64,000 nucleotides of DNA from contig NC_021663.1 of assembly GCF_000418365.1 (NCBI RefSeq), forward strand, positions 1,116,001 through 1,180,000, in the 5' to 3' direction. Origin of the DNA: Corynebacterium terpenotabidum Y-11 (GTDB taxonomy: Bacteria > Actinomycetota > Actinomycetes > Mycobacteriales > Mycobacteriaceae). A program made the translations under genes and the position numbers. The notes beneath the pieces are model-generated. The model was not told where the DNA came from. It did not search any database and saw nothing but the letters and a program-made list of their open reading frames with translations. Shown here piece after piece: positions 18,655 to 28,988 of this stretch (within the stretch, counting starts at the first letter, position 1; each line of letters opens with the position of its first letter).

Positions 18655-19935
18655 GTGACTGCCGCAACCGCCGGAGGATCGGCGCTTTCCGTTCTCAGGG
18701 TCAAGGGTTTTCCCTGGACCCTGCTCAGTGTGTTCAGCGCCTTCCTCGGTTGGTCCCTGCTGTTGCCGGTCATCCCGGTCTCGATGATCGACGCAGGCTA
18801 CGGGGCCACCCTCGCCGGGCTGTCCACCGGCATATTCATGGCGGCGACGGTCGTCACCCAGTTTTTCGTCCCGCGGCTGCTGCGCTCGGCAGGGTATGTG
18901 CCGGTGATGATCACCGCGGCGATCCTGCTCGGTGTGCCCAGTGCCTTCTACCTCATTGACGGTGGCGCGTGGCTGGTGCTGCTGGTTTCCGCGATCCGGG
19001 GGGTGGGTTTCGGCGCGGTGACGGTCGCCCAGGCCGCGTTGCTTGCCGAACTGGTCCCGCCGCGGCAGCTGGGCCGGGCCAACGCCTTCTTCGGCACGGC
19101 GCTCGGCGTCGGCGAGATCCTGGGGTTTAGCATCGGTCTGACCCTGTACGCGAACGCCGGTGACCTGGTGTTCCTCATTGCCGTGCTCTGTGGCGTGGTC
19201 GGGGCGCTGGCGGCGATCGGTGTGCCGTCGCTGCATGCTGCCGTGAAGACGGAGCGGGTCTCCGGTACGGACGCTGACGCCGGGGTGCGGCGGGCCCCGA
19301 TGTGGAAACTGACCACGGTTCCCGTGGTCGGATTGTGCACCGGGGCGATGGGCTTCGGCGCCTTTTCCGCCTTCACGGCGCCGGCGGTCGACGAGATCGA
19401 CCCGGCGGCTGCGGCGACGGTCACTGGACTGGCGCTGGCGGTCACCGGTGGTGCCCAGATCCTGGGGCGTATGGTTTCGGGCTGGTGGGTGGACCGGACC
19501 GGAGAGCCGGGACGCCTGGTCGTCCAGGCCTCCCTCCTGGTGGTGTTGGGCATGCTCGCCCTGGCGTGGGTGCTTCACAGCGCGTCGTCGGGGGCGGCAC
19601 TGGTTGTCGGTACCCTGGGTTCCGCGGCGCTGTTCGGGGTGGGTTTCGGCGCTGTGCAGTCGGAGACGATGCTGATGATGTTCGCCCGGACGCCGAAGGA
19701 CCGGGTGTCTGATGCGTCCGCGGTATGGAACATGGCCTTCGACTCGGGAACCGGATCAGGGTCAGCGGTGCTGGGCGTGGTGGCCGCCAGCGCCGGCTAC
19801 GGGGGAGTGTTCCTCGTCGGGGCAGGACTGGTCGGCGTCGGGACGCTGACTCTGGCCGGCGACCGTCTGCTCGGGCGTCACCGGGTGGTCGAGCACGGCA
19901 ACATCCGGACCCGCCTGCGTCGGCTCGCGGGCTGA
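18655..19935 (+). CDS. MFS transporter embedded in the histidine cluster
   Basis: 426 aa with about 12 hydrophobic segments and the MFS pattern: [45 protein letters not shown] (loop 2-3), and [45 protein letters not shown] cytoplasmic loop near residues 195-215 splits the two halves. The GTG start is 4 nt after the hisB stop. C. glutamicum also has membrane-transport genes between hisB and hisH, so the location is conserved; export of histidine or a related compound is only inference. The sequence reads as a drug:H+ or arabinose-efflux type permease. Confidence 0.85.
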   Translation: MTAATAGGSALSVLRVKGFPWTLLSVFSAFLGWSLLLPVIPVSMIDAGYGATLAGLSTGIFMAATVVTQFFVPRLLRSAGYVPVMITAAILLGVPSAFYLIDGGAWLVLLVSAIRGVGFGAVTVAQAALLAELVPPRQLGRANAFFGTALGVGEILGFSIGLTLYANAGDLVFLIAVLCGVVGALAAIGVPSLHAAVKTERVSGTDADAGVRRAPMWKLTTVPVVGLCTGAMGFGAFSAFTAPAVDEIDPAAAATVTGLALAVTGGAQILGRMVSGWWVDRTGEPGRLVVQASLLVVLGMLALAWVLHSASSGAALVVGTLGSAALFGVGFGAVQSETMLMMFARTPKDRVSDASAVWNMAFDSGTGSGSAVLGVVAASAGYGGVFLVGAGLVGVGTLTLAGDRLLGRHRVVEHGNIRTRLRRLAG

Positions 19936-19974
19936 CTACCGGACGCCGCCTGAATGCGCCGGTGCCGGGCGCGT

Positions 19975-19980
19975 TAGAAT
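19975..19980 (+). promoter_or_regulatory. -10 TAGAAT of hisH (leaderless)
   Basis: TAGAAT ends 7 nt before the hisH ATG at 19988, inside the 52-bp gap after the MFS gene. This indicates a second his transcript starting at hisH. Confidence 0.6.
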
Positions 19981-19987
19981 CCGGGGT

Positions 19988-20638
19988 ATGGCAACTCCCT
20001 CGGTCGCACTGCTCGATTACGGCTCCGGTAACCTGCGTTCGGCCCAGCGGGCCCTGGAACATGTGGGTGCGGAGGTGACCGTCACCGCTGACCCGGCCAC
20101 CGTCCTCAACGCGGACGGCCTGCTGGTCCCCGGGGTCGGAAACTTCGGCGCCTGTATGACCGGTCTGCGCGCCGTCCACGGCCCCCGGCTGATCGGGGAG
20201 CGGCTCGCCGGTGGGCGTCCGGTGTTCGGCATCTGCGTCGGTATGCAGATCCTCTTCGAGTACGGCGTCGAGGGGTCCGACGGTGACGGTCCCGGCACCG
20301 AGGGCTGCGGTGAATGGCCGGGCTCGGTGACGAAACTGGAGGCCTCTGTCCTGCCGCATATGGGGTGGAACACCCTGGAGGCGCCGGCCGACAGCACCTT
20401 GTTCGCTGGTGCCGATCCGGCCGAACGGTACTACTTCGTCCACTCCTACGCCGCCCGCGACTGGGAACTCGTCACCGACGGACACACCGCCGCTCCGAAA
20501 GTCACCTGGGCTCAGCATGAGGACTGCCGCTTCGTCGCCGCCGTCGAAAACGGCCCACTGTGGGCCACCCAGTTCCACCCGGAGAAGTCCGGCGAGGCCG
20601 GCGCACGACTGCTGCGCAACTGGCTCGCCACACTCTGA
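19988..20638 (+). CDS. hisH: imidazole glycerol phosphate synthase glutaminase subunit HisH
   Basis: 216 aa class I glutamine amidotransferase. The nucleophile Cys is in [14 protein letters not shown], the oxyanion region in [11 protein letters not shown], and the His-Glu pair in [12 protein letters not shown] near the C-terminus. [17 protein letters not shown] is the N-terminal signature. It supplies ammonia to HisF, encoded 1.9 kb downstream. A short insertion around residues 97-110 ([16 protein letters not shown]) is within the usual variable loop. Confidence 0.97.
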   Translation: MATPSVALLDYGSGNLRSAQRALEHVGAEVTVTADPATVLNADGLLVPGVGNFGACMTGLRAVHGPRLIGERLAGGRPVFGICVGMQILFEYGVEGSDGDGPGTEGCGEWPGSVTKLEASVLPHMGWNTLEAPADSTLFAGADPAERYYFVHSYAARDWELVTDGHTAAPKVTWAQHEDCRFVAAVENGPLWATQFHPEKSGEAGARLLRNWLATL

Positions 20639-20658
20639 CCCCCGTCCGCCACACCCAC

Positions 20659-20673
20659 GATCCTCCGAGGATC
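20659..20673. promoter_or_regulatory. inverted repeat GATCCTCCGAGGATC between hisH and hisA
   Basis: Perfect 7-1-7 palindrome 20 bp after the hisH stop, followed 6 bp later by a second palindrome. Could be an operator or part of a weak terminator; no T-run follows. Confidence 0.4.
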
Positions 20674-20679
20674 CACACT

Positions 20680-20698
20680 GTGGGATACTTGATCCCAC
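20680..20698. promoter_or_regulatory. inverted repeat GTGGGATACTTGATCCCAC upstream of hisA
   Basis: 7-5-7 perfect inverted repeat, ending 29 bp before the hisA -10 (20728). Its place just upstream of the promoter favours an operator for a his-cluster regulator over a terminator. Confidence 0.45.
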
Positions 20699-20727
20699 GA
20701 TACGGCTACCGTTGTCCACCTGCGCGA

Positions 20728-20733
20728 TAGGAT
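20728..20733 (+). promoter_or_regulatory. -10 TAGGAT of hisA (leaderless)
   Basis: TAGGAT ends 7 nt before ATG 20741. The in-frame ATG at 20732 lies inside this hexamer and is therefore not the likely start. Confidence 0.6.
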
Positions 20734-20740
20734 GTTCCCC

Positions 20741-21481
20741 ATGACTCTCACCCTGCTCCCCGCCGTCGACGTCCGCGACGGTCAGGCTGTCCGCCTTGTC
20801 CAGGGAGCCTCCGGCTCCGAGACCAGCTACGGCGCCCCGCTCGACGCCGCGTACGCCTGGCAGAACGCCGGAGCAGAATGGGTCCACCTCGTCGATCTCG
20901 ATGCCGCCTTCGGTACCGGCAGTAACTTCGACCAGCTCAACGAGGTCATCGGTCACCTCGACGTCAACGTCGAGCTCTCCGGCGGCATCCGAGACGACGA
21001 ATCCCTGCAACGCGCTCTGTCCACCGGCTGCCGCCGGGTGAACATCGGTACCGCCGCCCTCGAGAACCCGGAATGGTGCGAGCGCATCATCGCCGACTAC
21101 GGCGACCGCGTCGCCATCGGTCTCGACACCCGACAGATCGACGGCGAGTGGCGGCTGCGCGGTCGCGGCTGGGTCTCTGACGGCGGCGATCTGTGGGAGG
21201 TCCTCGAGCGCCTCGACGCCCAGGGCTGCTCCCGTTTTGTCGTCACCGACGTCTCCCGTGACGGCATGCTCACCGGCCCGAACATCGACCTGCTCCGTGA
21301 GGTCGCCGCCGCTACCTCCGCCCCGGTCGTGGCGTCCGGCGGTATCTCCAGCCTCGACGACATTCGCGCGCTCACCGGCGCGGTGGCCGACGGCGTGGAT
21401 TCCGCCATCGTCGGCAAGGCCCTCTACGCCGGAAAGTTCACCCTGGAACAGGCCCTCGCCGTGGCCCGCGGACAGGAGTGA
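20741..21481 (+). CDS. hisA: phosphoribosyl isomerase HisA, probably the bifunctional PriA type
   Basis: 246 aa (beta-alpha)8 barrel that isomerises ProFAR to PRFAR. The two catalytic Asp are D10 ([10 protein letters not shown]) and D170 ([11 protein letters not shown]). LRGRGW with R142 and W144 matches the Arg and Trp that mycobacterial PriA uses to handle both ProFAR and phosphoribosylanthranilate. PriA enzymes replace TrpF in actinobacteria. Here the nearby TrpC is monofunctional and no trpF is seen, so dual HisA/TrpF activity is predicted; C. glutamicum with its fused TrpC-TrpF has a HisA-only enzyme. HisA identity is certain, bifunctionality is inference. Confidence 0.95.
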   Translation: MTLTLLPAVDVRDGQAVRLVQGASGSETSYGAPLDAAYAWQNAGAEWVHLVDLDAAFGTGSNFDQLNEVIGHLDVNVELSGGIRDDESLQRALSTGCRRVNIGTAALENPEWCERIIADYGDRVAIGLDTRQIDGEWRLRGRGWVSDGGDLWEVLERLDAQGCSRFVVTDVSRDGMLTGPNIDLLREVAAATSAPVVASGGISSLDDIRALTGAVADGVDSAIVGKALYAGKFTLEQALAVARGQE

Positions 21482-21485
21482 CACC

Positions 21486-22511
21486 ATGACCGACACACCT
21501 GACGGCCGGCTGTCCACCGGGGCGGAGGACGCCCCCGCCATCCGGGACACGGCCGCCGTCGACCGGGAGATCGACACCCGGGCGTTGCTCGCGATCGCCG
21601 AGGCTGCCGTCGACGAGGCGGAGACCACCTTCACCGCGGCCGTCGGCGCCGACCCCTCGGTGATAAAGAGTCCCGGCGACTTCGCCACTGAGGCGGACCT
21701 GTCCGTCGAACGGCAACTGCGTACCCTGCTGACCCGCTACACCGGCCTGCCCGTCCATGGCGAGGAGTTCGGTGTGGTCCGTCCCGGCGAACAGGTCGAA
21801 ATCAACCCCAACGACGAATACGCCGACGAGTTCGACGGACCGAAGAGCAGGCCACCCCGCGGCCCCGCGAATCCGGGCCTGCACGAACTGCCGGAGACCT
21901 GCTGGGTCGTCGACCCGATCGACGGCACGGCGAACTACGCCGTCGGTAACCCCTTCTGCTGCATCCTCGTCTCCCTCGTCCACAAGGGCGAGGCGGTCGT
22001 CGCCGTGTGCGAGATGCCGTTGCTCGGCCGTCGAATCACCGCCCGGAAGGGCCACGGCCTGTTCATCGACGGGCACCCGGCCCGTCCGATGCCGCCGTCG
22101 GACCCGGCCCTGACCCAGATCGGTTTCGGCTCGATCCTGGCGCAGCGGCGCGGTAACCTGCCGGTCTCGTACCGGCAGGACATGCTCAATGCCATCGGCC
22201 AGACCTACCCGCGGATGCGGGTCTCCGGCTCCTGCGGTATCGACCTGGCGTTCACCGCCGCCGGAGTCTTCGGTGGCACCGTGACCTTCAGCCCGAACCT
22301 GTGGGATAACTGTGCCGGGATCCTCATGATCCGGGAGAACGGGGGCGAGGTCACCGACTTCGCCGGGAACCGGTGGGTCCCCGGCGTCTCCGGTATCGTC
22401 GCCGGTGAACCCGAGGTACACGCCAACCTGCTCAAGCACATCCAGTCGGTGCCGATCGGCACCGTCGCCCAGACCGTTCAGGATGTCAAGGACCATGGAG
22501 GTATCCAGTGA
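21486..22511 (+). CDS. impA: inositol monophosphatase-family phosphatase ImpA with an internal insertion
   Basis: 341 aa Mg-dependent sugar-phosphatase fold. Motifs: [19 protein letters not shown] (about residue 93), [15 protein letters not shown] (about 143) and a late [19 protein letters not shown] for the third metal Asp. In most family members GEE and DPIDGT are about 20 residues apart; here about 48, with an acidic then Pro/Arg-rich insert ([22 protein letters not shown]). impA sits at this place in the C. glutamicum his operon too. It may dephosphorylate histidinol phosphate or inositol phosphate; the dedicated HisN is not in this window. hisF overlaps its stop (GTGA). Confidence 0.88.
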   Translation: MTDTPDGRLSTGAEDAPAIRDTAAVDREIDTRALLAIAEAAVDEAETTFTAAVGADPSVIKSPGDFATEADLSVERQLRTLLTRYTGLPVHGEEFGVVRPGEQVEINPNDEYADEFDGPKSRPPRGPANPGLHELPETCWVVDPIDGTANYAVGNPFCCILVSLVHKGEAVVAVCEMPLLGRRITARKGHGLFIDGHPARPMPPSDPALTQIGFGSILAQRRGNLPVSYRQDMLNAIGQTYPRMRVSGSCGIDLAFTAAGVFGGTVTFSPNLWDNCAGILMIRENGGEVTDFAGNRWVPGVSGIVAGEPEVHANLLKHIQSVPIGTVAQTVQDVKDHGGIQ

Positions 22512-23284
22512 GTGTCGCTGTCCGTGTGATCCCCTGTCTTGACGTGGACAACGGCCGCGTCGTCAAGGGAGTCAATTTCGAGAATCTGCGGGACGCCGGT
22601 GACCCGGTCGAACTCGCGGCACGCTACGACGCCGACGGTGCCGATGAACTGACCTTCCTCGATGTCTCGGCATCGAAGGACGGTCGCGGAACCATGCTCG
22701 ACGTGGTCCGGCGTACCGCCGACCAGGTCTTCATTCCGCTGACCGTCGGTGGTGGCGTCCGCTCCGAGGACGACGTGGACCAGCTGCTCCGGGCCGGTGC
22801 GGACAAGGTCTCGGTGAACACTTCCGCCATCCACCGCCCGGAACTGCTCCGCGAGCTCTCCGGCCGGTTCGGCGCGCAGTGCATCGTCCTGTCCGTCGAC
22901 GCCCGCCGCGTCCCCGACGGAGGTACTCCGCAGCCCTCCGGGTTCGAGGTCACCACCCACGGTGGCACCCAGTCCGCCGGATTGGACGCCGTGGAGTGGG
23001 CCCGCAAGGGTGAGGAACTCGGTGTCGGTGAGATCCTGCTGAACTCCATGGACGGCGACGGTACCCGTGACGGCTTCGACCTCGAACTCATCAGCCTGGT
23101 CCGCGCCGCAGTCACGATCCCGGTCATCGCCTCCGGCGGTGCCGGGAAAGCCGCTGACTTCCCGCCCGCCGTCGAGGCCGGGGCGGACGCGGTGCTTGCG
23201 GCGTCCATCTTCCACTTCGGCGATGTCGCCATCAGCGAGGTCAAAGACGCCATGGCCGCGGACGGAATCGAGGTACGGCAGTGA
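22508..23284 (+). CDS. hisF: imidazole glycerol phosphate synthase cyclase subunit HisF
   Basis: 258 aa (beta-alpha)8 barrel that joins PRFAR and ammonia from HisH to give imidazoleglycerol phosphate and AICAR. Catalytic Asp residues are in [19 protein letters not shown] near the N-terminus and in [41 protein letters not shown] and [12 protein letters not shown] are the phosphate-binding loops. It overlaps impA upstream and hisI downstream by four bases (GTGA both times). Confidence 0.98.
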   Translation: MSVAVRVIPCLDVDNGRVVKGVNFENLRDAGDPVELAARYDADGADELTFLDVSASKDGRGTMLDVVRRTADQVFIPLTVGGGVRSEDDVDQLLRAGADKVSVNTSAIHRPELLRELSGRFGAQCIVLSVDARRVPDGGTPQPSGFEVTTHGGTQSAGLDAVEWARKGEELGVGEILLNSMDGDGTRDGFDLELISLVRAAVTIPVIASGGAGKAADFPPAVEAGADAVLAASIFHFGDVAISEVKDAMAADGIEVRQ

Positions 23285-23706
23285 GCGCCGGACCCACCGG
23301 GAACACCGGCCGTGCCGACCGTACCGACCGAACCGACCGAACCGACCCAGCGTCCTATGAGCTGGACCCGACCATCGCCGACCGGCTGAGGCGCAACGAC
23401 GCCGGTCTGGTCCCCGCCGTCGTCCAGGAGCGGTCCACCGGCGACGTCCTCATGCTCGCCTGGATGGACGACCACGCGCTGGCCCACACCATCGCCACCC
23501 GCAAGGGAACGTACTGGTCCCGCTCCCGGAAGGAGTACTGGGTGAAGGGGGAGACCTCCGGTCACCTCCAGTACGTCCACGAGGTGCGTCTGGACTGCGA
23601 CGGGGACACGATCCTGGTGACGGTCGACCAGACCGGTGGCGCCTGCCACACCGGGAACCACACCTGTTTCGACGCCGACCGCCTGCTCGCCGACCGCGAC
23701 GCCTAG
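23281..23706 (+). CDS. hisI: phosphoribosyl-AMP cyclohydrolase HisI
   Basis: 141 aa, the single-domain cyclohydrolase (no HisE fusion). Signatures: [39 protein letters not shown], and the Zn/Mg site LDCDGD plus [12 protein letters not shown]. The first 25 residues form a low-complexity extension with a TDR repeat encoded by a 9-bp tandem repeat (about 23311-23347). Last gene of the his part. Its TAG stop also begins the predicted trpE -10. Confidence 0.97.
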   Translation: MSAGPTGNTGRADRTDRTDRTDPASYELDPTIADRLRRNDAGLVPAVVQERSTGDVLMLAWMDDHALAHTIATRKGTYWSRSRKEYWVKGETSGHLQYVHEVRLDCDGDTILVTVDQTGGACHTGNHTCFDADRLLADRDA

Positions 23707-23709
23707 GAT
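23704..23709 (+). promoter_or_regulatory. -10 TAGGAT of trpE, sharing the hisI stop codon
   Basis: hisI stop TAG (23704-23706) opens TAGGAT, which ends 7 nt before the trpE ATG. A leaderless trpE excludes a conventional transcript-leader attenuator from this promoter. Confidence 0.6.
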
Positions 23710-23716
23710 GACAGCG

Positions 23717-25264
23717 ATGACCACACCTGACTCCGACCCCTACCAGATCACCTCCCTGGAGACCTTCCGGCGCCTCGGCGCCCGGCACCGCGTCGTCCCG
23801 GTCGTGAAAAAGGTCCTCGCCGACGGGGAAAGTGCGCTGAGCGCCTACACCAAGCTCGCCGCCGACCGACCCGGCACCTTCCTGTTCGAGTCCGCCGCCC
23901 CCGGCCAGTCCTGGTCGCGGCATTCCTTCATCGGCACCGGCGCCCGCTGCGCCCTCGTCGCCCGCGACGGGGAAGCGCACTGGACCGGCAATGCCCCCGC
24001 CGACCTCATCGACGGGCCGACCGACCCCTTGGAGGCGGTGCGCCACACCCTCGAGGTGCTGCACACCGAACCACTGCCCGGGCTGCCGACCCTGAGCTCC
24101 GGGCTGGTCGGGTACATGGGGCACGACATGGTCCGCTACATCGAGGATCTGCCGGACACCTGCGTCAACGACCTGCAGGTCCCGGACATGGTCCAGCTGC
24201 TGGTGGATACCCTCGCCGTTGTCGACCACCACGAGGGCACCATCTGGCTCATCGCCAACGCGGTGAATTGGGACGGTTCCGACAACCGGATCGAGGACGC
24301 CTACGCCGACGCCGTCGCCCGGATCGAGGCGATGGAGGCCCGGCTCGCCACCCCGGGCACACTGCCGGCGGTGACCTTCTCCACCCCGGTGCCGGAACCG
24401 CGGCGTCAGCGGACCAAGGAGGAGCACATCCGACGTATCGGACTGTGCAAGGAGCACATCCTCGCCGGTGATGCCTTCCAGATCGTGCTGTCCCAACGCT
24501 TCGAGATGGATACGCAGGTTCCCGGCACCGACATCTACCGGATGCTGCGCGTGGCTAACCCGAGCCCCTACATGTTCCTGGTCAACGTCCCCTCCGACGA
24601 TTTTTCGGAGACCGCCTTCCAGATCATCGGTTCCTCCCCGGAATCCCTGGTCCAGGTGCAGGATGGGCGGGTCACCACCTTCCCGATCGCCGGTTCGCGT
24701 CCCCGTGGCGCGAGCTACGAGGAGGACGAGCTGCTGGAGAAGGAACTTCTCGCCGACGAGAAGGAGAACTCCGAACACCTCATGCTCGTTGACCTGGGGC
24801 GCAACGACCTCGGTCGGGTCTGTGAGCCGGGGACCGTCACGGTCCACGACTTCCGGCATGTGGAGCGTTACTCGGCGATCATGCACCTCGTCTCCGGGGT
24901 GACCGGCCGCCTTGCCGAGGGTCGTACCGCCCTGGACGCCTTCGCCGCGACCTTCCCGGCAGGCACCCTGTCCGGTGCCCCGAAGCCCAGTGCATTGAGC
25001 ATCATCGATGAACTGGAGGACACCCGCCGGGGTGTCTACGGCGGTACCGTCGGCTACTTCGATTTCTCCGGCAACACCGACCAGGCCATCGCCATCCGCA
25101 CCGGCCTGTACAAGGACGGTACGGTCTACGTCCAGGCCGGTGGCGGCATCGTCGCGGACTCCGACCCGGAGACCGAAGACCTGGAGACCAGGAACAAAGC
25201 CCTGGCGGTCCTGCGTGCCGTTGCCGCGGCCGAGACCGTCCGACAGGTGGGGGTGCAGCAATGA
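23717..25264 (+). CDS. trpE: anthranilate synthase component I TrpE
   Basis: 515 aa. It makes anthranilate from chorismate with ammonia from TrpG, which is not in the window. [19 protein letters not shown] is the N-terminal tryptophan-feedback region; the chorismate-binding domain has [69 protein letters not shown] and [15 protein letters not shown]. The open frame continues back to 23636 inside hisI; the ATG at 23717 is favoured by the -10. Linked to the next membrane protein by ATGA overlap. Confidence 0.96.
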   Translation: MTTPDSDPYQITSLETFRRLGARHRVVPVVKKVLADGESALSAYTKLAADRPGTFLFESAAPGQSWSRHSFIGTGARCALVARDGEAHWTGNAPADLIDGPTDPLEAVRHTLEVLHTEPLPGLPTLSSGLVGYMGHDMVRYIEDLPDTCVNDLQVPDMVQLLVDTLAVVDHHEGTIWLIANAVNWDGSDNRIEDAYADAVARIEAMEARLATPGTLPAVTFSTPVPEPRRQRTKEEHIRRIGLCKEHILAGDAFQIVLSQRFEMDTQVPGTDIYRMLRVANPSPYMFLVNVPSDDFSETAFQIIGSSPESLVQVQDGRVTTFPIAGSRPRGASYEEDELLEKELLADEKENSEHLMLVDLGRNDLGRVCEPGTVTVHDFRHVERYSAIMHLVSGVTGRLAEGRTALDAFAATFPAGTLSGAPKPSALSIIDELEDTRRGVYGGTVGYFDFSGNTDQAIAIRTGLYKDGTVYVQAGGGIVADSDPETEDLETRNKALAVLRAVAAAETVRQVGVQQ

Positions 25265-25953
25265 AAAAGAAGACCGCGACGCCCGGAGCAGTGAAGAAGC
25301 GGCTCAACGGCCGCAGTCTCGCGCTGGCGCTGACCGTTGTCAGCGCCGCCGGACTGTGGGGTTCCGGACAGCTCCACTGGCTCACCGCCAGCGTCTCCGA
25401 CGACAAGACCGGGGAGACCGCCAAGGACATCATCGGCCGGGTGTGGGACGCCGCCGGCACCCCACTCGCCCTGGCGATGCTCGCCGCGATGATCCTCTCC
25501 TTCGCCCTCGCCCCGATGGCCCGTCGCATTCTCGGTGGGATCAGCGCAGCCCTGGCTGCGGTCGCCGGATTCTCCGCGGCGATGCTGCTCGGTGGCGACC
25601 CCGACCTTGACCGGGCCCAGCAGCTGCTCACCAGCGGTGCGGCGACGCAGAATCAGTCCGACCCGGTGCAGATCTCCGACTGGGCGACCGTCACCGAAGC
25701 GTCCGTGCACACCTTCCCCGTGGTACTCGCCCTGCTGGCCGCGGCCTGCGGCGTGGTGGGTGGCGTCCTGCTGGCGATGAAGCCGGGGGATGCCCGCCAG
25801 GGGCACAGTCGCTACGAGACCCCGGAGGCTCGTCGCGAAGGCGTCGTCGAGGACCTCAGGGAGGACCCGGATTCGGGACGTGTGCTGTGGGATGCCCTCG
25901 ACGCGGGGGTGGACCCCACCGACGGGCCCGATGGGGCAGGCGAGCCTGATTGA
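25261..25953 (+). CDS. Trp-biosynthesis-associated membrane protein (TIGR02234 family)
   Basis: 230 aa with four hydrophobic segments (about 18-36, 65-85, 88-112, 155-178) and a charged cytoplasmic tail with [20 protein letters not shown]. Actinobacteria conserve such a protein between trpE and trpC (the mycobacterial TIGR02234 protein), and [10 protein letters not shown] early in the sequence fits. Function unknown; conserved position suggests a link with tryptophan synthesis or transport. Its ATG overlaps the trpE stop. Confidence 0.88.
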   Translation: MKKKTATPGAVKKRLNGRSLALALTVVSAAGLWGSGQLHWLTASVSDDKTGETAKDIIGRVWDAAGTPLALAMLAAMILSFALAPMARRILGGISAALAAVAGFSAAMLLGGDPDLDRAQQLLTSGAATQNQSDPVQISDWATVTEASVHTFPVVLALLAAACGVVGGVLLAMKPGDARQGHSRYETPEARREGVVEDLREDPDSGRVLWDALDAGVDPTDGPDGAGEPD

Positions 25954-26028
25954 GGTGGCGGCCATGCCACCAGTTACGATGATCACAGTCTCTTCAAGAC
26001 CCCCATCCGACAAAGAGGAGTGACCACG

Positions 26029-26832
26029 GTGTCCGTGTTGGACGAGATCATCGCTGGTGTCCTGGAGGACACCGCCCGCCGCGAGGCCGAGGTTCCCCTC
26101 GCTGAAATCAAGGCCCGTGCCCTCGACGCACCGGCCCCGCTGGACGCTCTCGCGGCCCTGTCTGCCCCCTCGGTGAGCGTCATCGCCGAGGTGAAGCGAG
26201 CCAGCCCGTCGAAGGGGCACCTCGCCGACATCCCCGAGCCGGAGGTCCTGGCCAAGGCCTACGAGACGAACGGTGCTGCGGTGATCAGCTGTCTCACCGA
26301 GGAGCGGCGCTTCCACGGCTCGCTGGCGGACTTCGACAAGGTCCGGGCGGCCGTGAACATCCCGCTGCTGCGCAAGGATTTCACCACGACCCCGTACCAG
26401 ATCCATGAGGCCCGGGCCCACGGCGCCGACGTTATCCTGCTCATTGTCGCCGCCCTGGAGCAGGACCGGCTCGCCGCGCTGCTCGACCGGACCGAGTCCC
26501 TCGGAATGACCGCCCTGGTCGAGGTCCACACCCCGGAAGAAGCGGAGCGGGCCGTCGCCGTCGGCGCGAAGGTCATCGGCGTCAACGCCCGGAACCTCAA
26601 GACCCTGGAGGTCGACACCTCGGTCTTCGCTACGATCGCCCCGATGATCCCCGAGGGCATTGTCAAGGTCGCCGAGTCCGGTGTCCGCACCAAGACCGAC
26701 CTGCACGGCTACGCCGCCGCCGGGGCGGACGCCATCCTCGTCGGTGAGGGGCTCGTCACCGCCCCGAACCCCGGGCAGGCCTGCCGTTCGCTCGTCGCCG
26801 CCGGCCAGCACCCGGCCTTCCCCCGCGCCTGA
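26029..26832 (+). CDS. trpC: indole-3-glycerol-phosphate synthase TrpC (monofunctional)
   Basis: 267 aa (beta-alpha)8 enzyme that closes the indole ring. Motifs: [18 protein letters not shown] with the catalytic Lys, [47 protein letters not shown] and [17 protein letters not shown] at 26012-26020 is correctly spaced for the GTG at 26029, so this is preferred over the in-frame GTG at 26020. There is no fused TrpF domain, unlike TrpC of C. glutamicum, which makes the PriA-type HisA upstream important. Confidence 0.96.
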   Translation: MSVLDEIIAGVLEDTARREAEVPLAEIKARALDAPAPLDALAALSAPSVSVIAEVKRASPSKGHLADIPEPEVLAKAYETNGAAVISCLTEERRFHGSLADFDKVRAAVNIPLLRKDFTTTPYQIHEARAHGADVILLIVAALEQDRLAALLDRTESLGMTALVEVHTPEEAERAVAVGAKVIGVNARNLKTLEVDTSVFATIAPMIPEGIVKVAESGVRTKTDLHGYAAAGADAILVGEGLVTAPNPGQACRSLVAAGQHPAFPRA

Positions 26833-26866
26833 CGGGGACCCCCGGGGACGCGGTCGGGGGGCAGGG

Positions 26867-26872
26867 TACAGT
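26867..26872 (+). promoter_or_regulatory. -10 TACAGT of trpB (leaderless)
   Basis: TACAGT ends 8 nt before GTG 26881 in the 48-bp trpC-trpB gap, suggesting an internal promoter for trpBA-lgt. Confidence 0.5.
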
Positions 26873-26880
26873 CGGACGGT

Positions 26881-28215
26881 GTGAGCACTGTGAGCCCAGA
26901 TTCCCCGAAGAACCACCTCGGCCTGCCGACCGTCGGCGAGATCATCGCCACCCCGACCGCCCATGACGCCGATGAGCTCGGCCACTGGGGCGACTACGGC
27001 GGACGCTTCATCCCCGAGGCCCTCATGGCCGTCGTCACCGAGATCGAGGACGCCTGGGGCAAGGCCCGTGTCGACCCGGAGTTCCTGGCGGCCCTCGATG
27101 ACCTGCACCGGAACTACACAGGTCGTCCCTCTCCGCTGTACTACGGCCCGAATTTCTCGGCAAAGGTCGGGGCGAAGGTTTACTTCAAGCGTGAGGACCT
27201 CAACCACACCGGTTCGCACAAGATCAACAACGTGCTCGGCCAGGTCCTGCTCGCCAAGAAGATGGGCAAGTCCGACGTCATCGCCGAGACCGGTGCTGGC
27301 CAGCACGGTGTGGCCACCGCCACCGCCTGCGCCCTGCTGGGGCTGAACTGCCGGATCTACATGGGGGAGGTCGACGCGAAGCGTCAGGCCCTCAATATCG
27401 CCCGGATGCGTCTGCTCGGCGCCGAGGTCATCGAGGTCACGGTCGGCTCAGCCACCCTGAAGGACGCCATCAACGAGGCGATGCGGTACTGGGTCTCCCA
27501 CGCAGAGGACACCTACTACGCCTTCGGTACTGCCGCCGGCCCACACCCCTTCCCGGAGATGGTGCGTGACCTGCAGCGGGTCATCGGCGTCGAGGCGCGT
27601 GAACAGATCCTCGCCGCCGAAGGACGCCTGCCGGACGCGGTGCTGGCCTGCGTCGGCGGCGGATCCAACGCCATCGGTCTGTTCCACCCCTTCATCGATG
27701 ATCCATCGGTCCGCCTGCTCGGCGCCGAGGCCGGTGGAGACGGGGTGGAGACCGGTCGGCACGCTGCCCCGATCACCGTCGGACGTGAAGGCGTGTTCCA
27801 GGGCTCCTTCGCCGCCCTCATGCAGAACGAGGATGGACAGATCATCGAGTCCCACTCGATCTCCGCCGGGCTGGACTACCCGGGCGTCGGCCCGGAGCAC
27901 TCTTTCCTCGCCCACACGGGACGGGCCGAGTACCGGCCGGTGACGGACACCGAGGCGATGGACGCATTCCGGCTGCTGACCCGGACCGAGGGCATCATCC
28001 CGGCGATCGAGTCCTCCCACGCCGTCGCACTGGCGGTGCAGGTCGCCGCCGAGTACGCCGACGGCACCCGCACCACCGCCGACGGGAAGGAGCCGCTGCT
28101 CATCGTCAACATCTCCGGCCGTGGTGACAAGGACGTTGACACCGCCGCCACCTGGTTCAACATGCACCCCGCTGAATCCACTGAATCCACCGAGTCCACC
28201 GAGGAGACCAACTGA
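26881..28215 (+). CDS. trpB: tryptophan synthase beta chain TrpB
   Basis: 444 aa PLP enzyme that joins indole and serine. GRFIPEALM, the PLP lysine in [46 protein letters not shown] and [12 protein letters not shown] are typical of TrpB1. The protein ends in a low-complexity tail, (EST)3EETN, coded by a 9-bp tandem repeat (about 28171-28203) that is beyond the usual C-terminus. trpA begins at the last base of the stop (TGATG). Confidence 0.98.
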   Translation: MSTVSPDSPKNHLGLPTVGEIIATPTAHDADELGHWGDYGGRFIPEALMAVVTEIEDAWGKARVDPEFLAALDDLHRNYTGRPSPLYYGPNFSAKVGAKVYFKREDLNHTGSHKINNVLGQVLLAKKMGKSDVIAETGAGQHGVATATACALLGLNCRIYMGEVDAKRQALNIARMRLLGAEVIEVTVGSATLKDAINEAMRYWVSHAEDTYYAFGTAAGPHPFPEMVRDLQRVIGVEAREQILAAEGRLPDAVLACVGGGSNAIGLFHPFIDDPSVRLLGAEAGGDGVETGRHAAPITVGREGVFQGSFAALMQNEDGQIIESHSISAGLDYPGVGPEHSFLAHTGRAEYRPVTDTEAMDAFRLLTRTEGIIPAIESSHAVALAVQVAAEYADGTRTTADGKEPLLIVNISGRGDKDVDTAATWFNMHPAESTESTESTEETN

Positions 28216-28988
28216 TGAGCGCCCTGTCCGACGTCTTCACCTCGGCCACTGCCGAAGGCCGCGCCGCCTTCGTCGGCTACCTGCCCGCCGGCTACCCGAC
28301 GGTGGACGCCTCCCTGGAACTGTTCTCGACCCTGGCCGGCTACGCGGACCTCGTGGAGGTCGGCATCCCCTTCAGTGACCCGATGATGGACGGTCCGACG
28401 ATCCAGGCCGCCGGCACCGAGGCCCTGGCCAACGGTTTCCGGGTCCGGGACACCTTCCGTGCCGTGAAGGCGGTGGTCGATGCCGGAAGCAATGCCGTGA
28501 TCATGAGTTACTGGAACCCGGTGCTGCAGTACGGGCCGGAGAAGTTCGCCGAGGAACTCGCCGCCGCCGGAGGCCTGGGATCCATCATCCCGGACCTGCT
28601 GCCGGAGGAGTCCGCCCGGTGGAATGCCGCCTGTGCGGCCAACGGACTGGACAACGTGTACCTCGTCGCACCGTCGACCACCGTCGAGCGCCTCGACATG
28701 ACCGTGCGCGCCGGTGGCGGTTTCATCTACGCCCAGTCGCACATGGGCGTCACCGGGGCGCAGGAGGACGTCTCCTCCGACGCCCGTGGCGTCGTCGACC
28801 GGGTCCGGGCAGCGACCGATCTGCCGGTGGCCGTCGGCCTCGGCGTGAAGTCCGGTGACCAGGCTGCCGCCATCGCCGCCTACGCCGACGGCGTCATCGT
28901 CGGATCGGCGTTGATCACCGCGGCCCGCGACGGCGTAGACGCCCTGGAGGCACTCGCTGTCGACCTGCACAGTGGTGTACGACGATGA
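28215..28988 (+). CDS. trpA: tryptophan synthase alpha chain TrpA
   Basis: 257 aa (beta-alpha)8 lyase that releases indole from indoleglycerol phosphate. [37 protein letters not shown] (catalytic Glu and Asp) and the phosphate loop [14 protein letters not shown] are present. It overlaps trpB by one base and lgt by four (ATGA), an order (trpB-trpA-lgt) shared with mycobacteria. Confidence 0.98.
   Translation: MSALSDVFTSATAEGRAAFVGYLPAGYPTVDASLELFSTLAGYADLVEVGIPFSDPMMDGPTIQAAGTEALANGFRVRDTFRAVKAVVDAGSNAVIMSYWNPVLQYGPEKFAEELAAAGGLGSIIPDLLPEESARWNAACAANGLDNVYLVAPSTTVERLDMTVRAGGGFIYAQSHMGVTGAQEDVSSDARGVVDRVRAATDLPVAVGLGVKSGDQAAAIAAYADGVIVGSALITAARDGVDALEALAVDLHSGVRR

Noticed and set aside
23636..23716. 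trp leader peptide or attenuator before trpE
   Set aside because: The trpE start is 7 nt after a -10 that overlaps the hisI stop; no room for a leader with a Trp-rich peptide from this promoter.
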